NCBI GenBank assembly: GCA_964023205.1 | Contig: OZ026844.1 | Coordinates: forward strand, 32,225,326-32,289,325 | DNA length: 64,000 bases | Source: Lutraria lutraria | Taxonomy: Eukaryota; Mollusca; Bivalvia; Venerida; Mactridae | Reading direction: 5' to 3' | Shown: one piece after another, positions 42,501-54,500 of the stretch | Position numbering within the stretch: the stretch's first letter is position 1 | How the letters are laid out: the number at the start of each line of letters is the position of its first letter | The notes under the pieces: generated by a model | What the model was told of the DNA's origin: nothing | What the model saw: only the letters and a program-made list of their open reading frames with translations | The model's database searches: none | Position numbers and translations under genes: made by a program

Positions 42501-45500
42501 GCAGTGGGAAAATATCTTGCTGTTGTTAAAGGGAGGTTGTTGCTCAAGAGAGGGTCACTCTGGATAGGTTGTACACATTGTACTGATAATAAGAGTAAAT
42601 TAAAGTAATGAACAGCATCTTTATTACACTAGGGCTAAAATTTATTTGTACTATTCATGAGCTCTTTATATGCAGCTTTGAAAGTTTATGAGGTACTTTG
42701 TTAAGACTTGTTTACGAATAAAACTTGATATTATGCATGAATTGTGCCATGCTAGAAAGTGTACAATTTAAAAACATCTTCCTCATCATTTTTATAGAAC
42801 ATATGGGTGGAGCATATTGGAGGAGATGGCACTGGTGAGGTTCAGATAAGTTCTGGAATAATCATGGATCTTGCTGAAGATCATATGAGGACACACGTTC
42901 AATCATCTCTATACGTTCATGGCATTGTCAATTTCCCAACAACCACATATGCCGAAAGATATGTCACTATTGAAGGCAATATGAATGGTGTGGAACATTG
43001 GTATTCTAGAGGTCATACAAAATTGATTTCTACAGGACAGTCAAGTTGTTCTTCTGTTGATATACATTCTGGAGTTTATTATTTCACAACCTTTACCGTC
43101 TTGAGTGATGGTCACTTCAGTTTTGCAGACATCAGTTCATTTAATGTTAGTAGCAGCATTTCAATATTTACCGACAAACTCCGAATGGAGGGTCAATCAC
43201 ATGGATTTATCAACCAATCTGCAAATGCGATTGGTCAAGAAATGGAAATTGAGAAGCAATCAAATCTAGATGGAATTGGTGAAGGTTATCAAACAAATTC
43301 TGGACTTGGGTCTGGATGCTCTAATGGCTGTGGATCTGGTGGAGGTCATGGTGGTTCTGGTGGAAGTTGCAATGGCTGCGGAAGTTGTAGTGGTGGTAGT
43401 GAATATGATAGTCAGATATTACCATCTGTATCTGGAAGTGGAGGTGGTAGTTGTTCCCATAATGAAGGTGGTGCTGGTGGCTCAGCTGTTAGACTTGTAC
43501 ACATTTTCAGTGCAGTTGATGGTACCATTAACATGAGTGGAGAAGACAGTATTGGTGGAAGCGGTGGTGGTGCAGGAGGATCTGTATGGCTTGATAGTGA
43601 TGTTATAGAAGGATGGGGATCTATCTTCGCAAATGGTGGGACTGGGTCTTCAGATTCATGCAGTTACTATGATTCCCACAGAGGAGGTGGAGGTGGTGGT
43701 GGCCGAATAAGAACATGGGGGAAACATTACACAAATAAACTAATTCTACACAATAGACAGGTGAATGGTGGATCTGGATCTTATGGAAATGGTGGATCAG
43801 GCAGTACATACAGATATCATGGACAAGTCTGCAGTGGATATGGAACCTGGAATACTACCACTGGTTTATGTAAATGTGCAAGTGGACATGTTGGCCATGA
43901 TTGTCAGTTTGTCTGTGGCAATGATATAACATGTGGTGGAAATGGTATTTGCAATGATCAAGGACAATGTGAATGTAACACTGATTTTGTTGGAACACAC
44001 TGTGAGAGTCAATGTCACAGAGATGTAGATTGTAGTGGTAATGGTGAATGTTCCACTTGTGGTTCCTGTGTATGTGATCCATGCTTCTCAGGTCCAGATT
44101 GTTCCATTGAATGTGGAGGATTTGGTTCATGTGTTGCTGATCAGTGTGTATGTGATGATTGTCATCTTGGAGTTTTCTGTGAATCAGAATGTAATTCACA
44201 TGGTGCTTGTAATGCAAACAGCAACTGTACATGTGATGCCAACTGGGGAGGAGACAAATGTACAATCAAAGGTTGTCCTGGAGCAGATCTGAATTGTAAT
44301 GGACATGGAATCTGTAATTCTGGAACTAGCGAATGTTTCTGTGACATTGGATGGGAAGGTAAGTTCTAAATCATGATTGAAAGCAGCTTAGAAATTTTAT
44401 AGTAATACATGTACTTCTTTATTAGATATGAGTTCATACTTTTAATTTCAAACCTTGTTGAGCAGAACAAACCCGTAAGTATAACACATTATATTTTAAC
44501 ACAGGTGATGATTGTGGAGTACCTAACTGCCCTGGGGAACCTAATTGCTACAATCAAGGATTGTGTAATGAACTCTATGATCCACCTATATGTACCGACT
44601 GTCACACTGGTTGGATGGGACCAGCTTGTAATGATGTATGTCTGTATGGAACACCAAATTCTAACCATACAATATGTCATTGTGATCAGACATGTCACCA
44701 TGGTAAAGGATGTGATATTGAATGTTCAGGCAATGGTATATGTGATCCTAATGGAAGTGGTGACTGTTATTGTGATCCTTTGATTGGATGGGATGGAACT
44801 TACTGTGAAATACCAGGTATGTAGAATCACGTAACCATATACATGTAATTACTTCAATTGTCATTCTTTTTATCTACTCAGTATACTTCTTGCTGTGTAT
44901 CAACATGTATTTTCTCTCCTTAAGTACTTATCAAGGGTTATTTAGCTTCCCGAGCACTTGTGAATGTAGAGTTAGGTATGTTAAAAAAGAACCAAATTTT
45001 TCCTACTTGTAGGTTGTCCAAGAAACCCTGTTACAGATGTTGAATGCAGTAACCGTGGCAACTGTGACTCAGAAAAAAGAGAATGTATGTGTGATGCTGG
45101 ATGGGAAGGTGCAGCCTGTCATATTGCTGATTGTCCAGGTGAACCAAACTGTATGGGACGTGGAACATGTGATGAATCAACTAATCCACCACTTTGTGTA
45201 TCATGTGATGCAGACTGGATGGGTCCAGCATGTAATGATCCTTGTCTTCACGGAGTACAACAACCAATGGACAGTGGTATATGTGTTTGTGAAGAAGGCT
45301 GGGCAGGAGTAGGATGTAACTCTGAATGTTCTGAACATGGCAGCATAAGTACTGTTACCAATATGTGTGTTTGTACATATGAACTTGGCTGGAAGGGACG
45401 TGTCTGTGATATTCCAGGTTGTCCTGGATTGAACAATTTGGACTGCAGTGGAAGAGGTAACTTATTGTTGTTTTAAGTCATTGCAGTTTACATAGGTACA

Positions 45501-48500
45501 AATTTTGTGGTTTCTTTTCAAATGTCTGAATCATTTGTGTTACAAAAGAAAGTTATAAAGACTATACGTCTAGCATATATTATTGTGGGTGCATATTTTA
45601 ACACAGTTTTTTATTATAGGTGGTTGTGATAGTACAACAGCAACATGTACATGTAACAAAGGATGGCAAGATATTGGTTGTGAATATGCTGATTGTCCTG
45701 GTGAACCTGATTGTAACAACAATGGAGCATGTATTGACTCTACAGATCCACCAACATGCTTGTAAGTATCTCTGAAGTGTTTGCTTATTTTAAATGCCTG
45801 CTCTGTTTAAAAATATTAAAATACTTGAGGAAAACTTCTTCTGATCAATAGAAATCAGAAAAAAATTAAGTTTTTTACATTATTGGAAAAAAGTAAGGAC
45901 ATCTCACAACAATTTGACCCTTTTTATGCCCCCTTATCGATATATTGGGTGCATATTGTTTTTGGCCTGTCTGTTAGTCTGTTTGTTTGTACTAGAATTT
46001 AACCTTGCATATATTATCAAAATGCTTCCAAAATACAGTCATCAAACTTCATTATGTTGGTTCCTCATGACAACCTCTACAGGGCCTGTGCAATTTAAGG
46101 TCAGTAGGTCAAAGGTCAAGGTCACCAGAGGGGACATTGTATTTTAAAAATGCATCTTGTTTATGTTAGATTTGTACGTAAATGAACTGGTGCTGGTACA
46201 GATTACCTAATCTTATAAAAATTATGTCCAATAATTGAGTTTAATTAATGATAATTTAAAGTGTACTTCATATTTGAAAATGTCTGATGTTTGAATGGTT
46301 TCTTGACAGATGTTCTGCTGGTTGGTTTGGTGAAGCATGTGAGGAACCATGTGTCAATGGACAGATGAATCCTGTTGGAAGTCAGAATTGTGAATGTGAT
46401 CCTGGATGGTCAGGTATCAACTGTGATGCTGAATGTTCATACCATGGTAAAATTATCAACAATGCCTGTTTATGTGATATTGGCTGGAGAGGCAAAGTAT
46501 GTGATACCCCTGGTTGCCCTGGAAACCTTATAGATTGTACTGGACATGGTGACTGTAACACAGCAACTCATGAATGTACATGTTACAGTGGGTGGACTGG
46601 TCAAGATGATGGAAATGGTTATGTAGATCCACTGATCAATGCATGTGATGTACCTGACTGTCCTGGCTCTCCTGATTGTAATGATCAAGGTGTATGTGAT
46701 GCTTCACTGACCACACCAAAATGTCGAGACTGTATACCAGGATGGATGGGAGAGGCATGTGCTGATATTTGTGATGCTGATCATGGAGAACAAAGTCCTA
46801 TGAACAGTGGATTCTGTTTGTGTGATTCTTGCTACACTGGTAAAGGTTGTAACAGTGAATGTGATGGACATGGACAGTGTGTTAATGGTAAATGTAATTG
46901 TACTGTTGGTTGGAGAGGATCCAAATGTGAGGTACCAGGTTGTCCTGGTAATGGAACAGATTGTACCAATCATGGTGTGTGTAACTCTGCACTGCACATG
47001 TGCACATGTCTTCCAGGTAAGTGGTATACGAACTGTTACAATGCTGATTGTTCAAATATCAAATCTTCTACATACAAAATAAATAATCCTTATACATATA
47101 GGTTATGGTATTTTAGAAATTAGGTCTCTTGGAATTTAACATGAGTTTTATTTCTAGGATTGAGTATTTGATATACTATGTGTGATATTTATTGTATTCA
47201 GACAATTAGTGTACTTCTATCACACATGTAATCCTCTTGTTTATATGTATAATATGTGTGTCATATCATACATTTTGTTTCAGGTTGGACTGGAGATGGA
47301 TGTGATATACCAGACTGTGGTGATGGTGCATGTTATATTGCTGAAGGAAGAGGTTTATGTGATGGATCAACTGGTGCACCTATATGTGTCTGTAATACTG
47401 CTGAAGTAAGTATAGATTCATACTGTACTGAACCTTTACATTGTTAACAAGTTCTTTAATCTGGTATAAGCTCCTCAATCAAATTATTTTAATGTTTTTA
47501 TCTTGTCTATTTCAACTCTTTTATAATGATATGTATCATTTGCTGTCTGGTCAAACTGATGTAGCATATCATATATGATTTTGCTGATTTTTGCCATATC
47601 CGTTCAAATTAATTTTTAATCTATTATTTAAATAAATGTTCTATTCAGGGCTGGTTTGGTCTCGACTGTGACAAGAAATGTGAGAATGGAACAGTTGTGA
47701 TGAACAATCTTGGTGGAGAATGTGTCTGTGATCCTTGTTATAATGGTGATAGATGTCAAATTGAATGTTCAGATAATGGTGTTTGTGACAATTCTACTTG
47801 TCAGTGTTTCAGACAACCTAGTAAGTTAACTTAGATGACATGTATTATTTAAATATATCATGCATTCTCTTCTCTCATTTGTGGTTGGTGTTCACAATAT
47901 GTTCAAATTAATTTGTTTCATTATTCGATTACCACATTATATGTGTTACCATTTTTATTCAAAATTATTATGGAGGTTCATTAATGTTTACTTTCTATCA
48001 CAGAAAATGCTTGGGTTGGAAGCCTGTGTGAAACAGAAGGATGTCCTGGTACAGATGGTCAGTGTGAACAACATGGATCTTGTATAAACATGGAATGTGT
48101 TTGTTTCCCTGGATGGCAACATTATGACTGTAGTATTCCTGAATGCCCTAATGACTGCCATGGTAAGCTCATTGTATACTCAAAATGCGTAAAAGTCTGG
48201 GGTGATATGGAGCTGAGCACTATATTATAGAATGTGATATATTTCTTTCTGATATAAAACAAATAAGAAAATTATTAGTCTACAATAAACATTAACAAAT
48301 TGATTCAATCATAGGAACCTATAAATAAATTAGCTTACAAAAAAGATAATGGACTATTTTTGGAAATGCAGTGTAACAAACAAATTTCGATGTGCATTGT
48401 CTTTGTTCAGTTGTTCTCGACGTACAGTGCAGCCTGTCCAAAGGAAGGAGCAAAACTATGTTGTTATTGTGAGGTTGTTGCTATAGAGAGGTTAAATTAA

Positions 48501-51500
48501 TAGTTAAATCATGCAGCGAGAAAACTTCATGCTATTGACGAAGGGAGGTTGTTGCTCAAGAGAGAGCCACTTTGGAGAGGTTGTACTGTACAAATTTTTA
48601 ACAAGCGAATCATTTATTTTCACTCTTGTTGAATTAAAGGTCAAGGACTTTGTGAGTATGACGAAGAACTGGAAGCAGGAATATGTCTGTGTAATCCTGA
48701 ATGGATCGGAGATGATTGTAGTATACCATGTATAAATGGAACAAATACTGGTGATGGTATATGTACTTGTCATAGAACTTGTGATACAGGTGTGTTTTAT
48801 CTTTGTCATTATAGTCTGAGAACAATGTCAGACAATTTTGTAATATTTTTGTTTTGATCTGAATTTCAGTAACTGACCATGAATTTTTATTTTTTCATAA
48901 TGTTTGCTCTAATTGACCTAAGAAATCATATGGGTTTAATATGCTTAACAGCATGAAAACAAAAAATGTGCTAACTTGCATTAATAATTTTATTGAAGTA
49001 TTGTGTATTTTGGGTGTGTGTTTTAAGTTTAATGTAAAATACTTATTTTTCCGAATGTTACACTATTTTATCATAAATAAAGCTTCAATATTTTTCCAGC
49101 ATTGTGAAAACTGTCTCACACGGTGTTTTGCAGTTTGTTAACATTTTTAATTTGACATTATTTAAGGTCTTTCCTGTCACCTGACTTGTGAAGGACATGG
49201 TACATGTGATCCAAATGGTGATTGTATATGTGACTTTGACATGGGATTTAAAGGTATTGACATATATTAACTTAAACCTATGTTAACAACAAAAATTTAC
49301 GTCACATAATTATCTATGTGAATCACTTCCAGAATTGTTGAAGACCTTTTATGATGGTTTATGTGTAAAAACATGTTGTTCTAGTTGATGGCAGATGATA
49401 AATGTTGGATAACCAGGCTAGTCAGAAAACTGCATTGAATATTGTGTGTAATGAATATTGTACTGTATTTATTTTACTAAAGGTGACCTGTGTAATGTTG
49501 ATAGGTGTCAAGGTTGGCCAGAAAACTGTACAGTATAATGTATTAGTAATGTAATGTATTTATTTTACAAAAGGTGACCAGTGTAATGTTGACGGATGTC
49601 CAGGCTGGCCAGAGAACTGTATGGGACATGGTACATGTAATGCTGCTAATGGAGAATGTCAGTGTGAACAAGGTTGGAAAGGAAATGCCTGCCATATACC
49701 CGACTGTGATTGTAATGGCATAAATGCTACATGTGAACAGAGGACTGGAGATCTCAAACCTAGATGTTATAATTGTGACCATCCATATATTGGTGATCAA
49801 TGTCAGTACAGATGTGTACATGGAGTTGAAGATCCCAACACATTTGAATGTATCTGTGATGCATGTTACAGTGGGGCTGAATGTGATTCACCCTGCAATA
49901 ACCAAGGCAACTGTACCACTAATGGAACATGTGATTGTGGATTTGATGGTTACAGAGGTGACTTCTGTGAAATAAAACAATGTCCAGGTTATGATATATC
50001 TTGTACTGGACATGGTCAATGTAACCCAGCAACCAGTGACTGTAGTTGTTCTACAGGATGGGTTGGTATTGGTTGTCATATTGTTCAATGTGATAATGAC
50101 TGTAGCAATTCAGGAACCTGTTTACCCCTGGATGTCCCAGAATGTAACTGTAATACTGGTTATTTTGGATCTGATTGTGGAAGTTTCTGTCACAATGGTG
50201 ATATCATAACACCAGATCCTAATGATTTATCCAGTCAGTATTGTTCATGTCACTCATGTTTTACTGGTTACGAATGTAACACTGAATGCTCTGGTCGTGG
50301 TTCTTGTCAGAATGGTGCATGTGACTGTGGCACTGATGGTTGGAGGGGAGACAACTGTGAGAAGGCTGGTTGTCCAGGTTTATATGGAACTGATTGTTCA
50401 GGTCATGGTAGCTGTATCACAGGAGCTGCTGATGCCATTGGTAAGACTAAGACCTCATTCTGAATATTAGCCAAATAATCATAGTTAAAGAAACCTTTGA
50501 TGCTGAGCATACAAGTACTCTATCCTTAAACTGTTTATGGCTTAAAATGCTGTTGTCTTGTTTGCATTTGAAATATTTCTTGCCTGTCAAGAAATTTAAC
50601 TTAATTACATTTTTCTACTGTTGCCTTACTTTATTCTGTTTGCTTTAGTCTTTAAAAGTATTTTGAGAAAACAATTACAAAGCATCATAATTAATTGGTT
50701 ATTTTTTATTTTGTAGGTACTTGTACATGTGACACTTACTGGGTAGGAGATGGTTGCTGGACGGCTGAATGTTTCAACAATTGTTCTGGAAATGGTCTAT
50801 GTAATGATACAGTTGATGTACCATTCTGTACAAATTGTGATCAAGGCTGGATGGGACCAGATTGTAGTGAGCCATGTTATGGTATCCAACAACCAATGGA
50901 TAGTGGTATGTAATACATTTGAAACTGTTCATAGTTTTACTTTTATTTGTCTAAATATACTAATGACAGTTGTAAGTTCTTTTAGTTGTATTCAATTTTG
51001 TAAACACTCAAATAACAATAAATGTATGCTATCAAGACTGTTGTTTTGTAATGTATGACTAATTTGAAAAAAATGCACACCTTTAATTAACCATATGTGA
51101 TGGTGTTATGTAAAGTTCATCTTACTTCCAGGTATTTGTGTTTGTACAAGTAATTGTGAAAGTCAAGCAGACAGCTGTATGACAACTTGTAGTGGATATG
51201 GTACCTGTGACTCAAACACTGATTCTTGTGTATGTAGTGATGATACAGGATATAATCCTACTGGATATTGGGGAACATTATGTGAAACAAAAGGTTGTCC
51301 TGGTATTGGATCATCTTGTAGTGGTCATGGTCAGTGTATCCAAGGTAACTGTAAATGTGATCCTGGCTGGACAATCAACTCTACATCTTGTCACGTACCT
51401 GACTGTCCTGGTACCCCAGATTGTAATGGAAATGGTGATTGTGATACTAGTGGAGTGGTACCAGTATGTTCATGTTTCCAAGGATATATGGGAAATGAAT

Positions 51501-54500
51501 GTCAATATCCATGTATTAATGGCCAAGCACAACCAGATGATACATGTCTCTGTGATCCTTGTTATACTGGTGCAGCTTGTGATGAAATTTGTAGTGGACT
51601 TGGAACATGTCAGAATGATACATGTGTCTGTAATAGTGGATTCTGGGGTAAGTTTATTATGTTTGATAAACAATGCATAGCATTTTATATGTGTGATATG
51701 TGTACTAACATCATACTCATCTGAAAAGTGTTGTTATATAAAAGGTACAAATATCTGAGAATTGGGAAACATCAATTTCATTTATAATGGTGAATTGCAA
51801 AATCTTTACTTCAAGTTAGAAAATATGAAATGTTTACAGCTGATGTTGTTTTATGACTCAATGATTCTGAAATTTATTTTAGGTGCTGAATGTGATGAAC
51901 AAGGTTGCCCTGGTGATGGAGAAAGTTGTTCTGGAAATGGTATCTGTACTATAGCCACACAAACATGTACATGTGATGTTGGTTGGACAGATATTGGTTG
52001 TAATGCTTGGGACTGCCCTGGTACCCCAGATTGTAATGAAAAGGGTAATATTTACTGTTTTTGCGTTAAATTTTATATGCTCAAATAAAACAGCAATTGA
52101 AAAAATGCATTTCCATACTGAAATTAATGCATATTTTGGTTTATTTTGTATTTATATAATTATATGTTTTTATAAGACCATCAAAAATGGGGAAACATGT
52201 TGGTTATGACAATACAATGACTTGAATGTATGTGCAAATGTATTAGTTATATTGATTCATTATATATCTAGGTATTTGTGATGGTGCAACTTACTGGCCA
52301 CCAAAATGTATTGACTGTCTTGACTCCATGGGAACAGAATGTCAGTATGATTGTATACATGGTATAGAGGATCCACCATTTTCATCTGAATGTGTCTGTG
52401 ATCCATGCTTTGGTGGTTTCTCGTGTGACATTGAATGTAGTTCTGTTGGCAGTTGTTCTGTTGATGGTTCAGGAGTAGTGGTAAGTTCTGTTACACTACT
52501 ATGTCTTAACATTACATATTTTGTTATGATGAACTTACACTTACCTACTTCTAAGGTATTACTAGTTTAAATCTTGACAAATCTCACTATGTATGTTTCT
52601 TATTAAATTAATTTTGAATTAATCAAATCTTGTCTGACTAATTGCTAGAGAACGATTGGGCCTAAGGTTCTCAGACTTGGTTTGAAGGTTTACTCATCAC
52701 TTGTAGATTACCCTTATTGATTTTGAGGTCAGTAGGTCAAAGGTCACGGTTACCTTAACACAAAAGCTTTGTCTGCCATTAACTAGAGATTGTTTTGGCT
52801 TATGGTCCACAGATAAGGTAACAAAGGATAAAATTGTTTGAAAATATTTGCCAGAAAGCTTACAGTTACTTTCAGTATAAATCTTTCTCAGATCAATAAC
52901 TTAATCAATAAATTATCAACCAGCTGGCATTTCAGGGGCTTGTCTGTTTGACCTACACCTTGGTCATTTGTGGAGAACATACAAGTTTTTTAAAAGCATA
53001 CTTAATCAAATTTGGTTGATACGATTTTTTTTCCAATACTTTCAGGGATGCTCTTGTAGTCCTGGATACAAAGGGGACTACTGTGAACAACTCGATTGCC
53101 CAGGTAAGTTATCATAGCAACTATTCATGCTTTAAACAATAATGTGTACCTTTTTATGTTTAATTTTGATTTGCAGACTACTCTATTGTTTTAGATATTA
53201 TAACATTCTATGGTATTCTATAGAATTATATCTGTATTGTGCCATTCATTGAAAATCACACTTTGAGTGATCAACAATGTTTTAGAGCTCCTTTCCATCT
53301 ATTTAAATTGTATTCAGAAATATGTTTTATTCTTGTACATTTGTTTTCTGTTTAAAAGGTGACTGTTCGGACTATGGGCAGTGTATAAGAGACACAACAA
53401 CTGATAGTTCTAAGTGTATATGTGATGCTGGCTTTACTGACGATGATTGCTCACAGTTTGTCTGTCCTGGACCTGATGATGATCCTTGTAATGGAAATGG
53501 TATGCATTTGTTAGTGAAATCGCCTCCATATATTATTAAGGGATACATTTTTGTGTGTGTTTATGATGATTGTAAAAGACTTGTTATCAATATTTTATTT
53601 TCTTCCATTTCCTAAAACCATTGAATACTTCCGAAAATTATTAATATCCCCCTCCCCCCTTGGAAGAAGCGGGGTATATTGCTTTGCACATGTTGGTCTG
53701 TCCGAAATCATACTTTGCCAGACCTATAACTGAGAACAGTTTGGCCTATGACTTGCTTCATCATGTGCAGTTGATCCCTTTTGATTTTGAGGTCAATAGA
53801 TCAAAGTCTTTCTAATAAGTTGGCATTAAGTGAGCGTTCATGTTTAACAAACACCTTGAACATCTACTGCGCTTATATCACTATTAAAAGTGCTTTATTT
53901 TGTTTGCTTCAGGTGACTGCTTGTTACTACCAGGATATGCCGCTCCACAGTGTGTATGTTACCATGGCTTCAATGGTCTTGCATGTGACACATGTGTGAC
54001 TAACTTTGTTGGTACAAATTGTGAGAGTTGTCGAGATGATTATATTGGATATAATACAACATGTGATACTTTCTGTGCAAATGGATATGCTACAGAATAT
54101 GGTATACCTTTTATTCAATATATCTAACTTCATCATTTAGAAAAACAATAAAAGACTTCATTTTTCACCTGATAAGTATTACTGGAGATGCATTACTGTG
54201 GTTTCATTCATTTCCATTTGATATAATTTCATGGATGACCCGAACCATGATATCCATAAAAACAAATCCCCTACAAAAAATAGCGAACTACTGTATCCTG
54301 TATAAACTCACTTTCATGTTCTAGTATAATGGCTTCTAGTTCTGTTTTTGTTTAAAGGTGGAGATGTATGTGAATGCTATGATGACAATACAAATGGACA
54401 CTGGATCAACCCTGAGGCAGGATGTGGAGATTGCTTGATTGGATGGAATAAACCAACATGTACACAGTGTGCATCCAGTATGTTTCTAAATCTTACGTTT

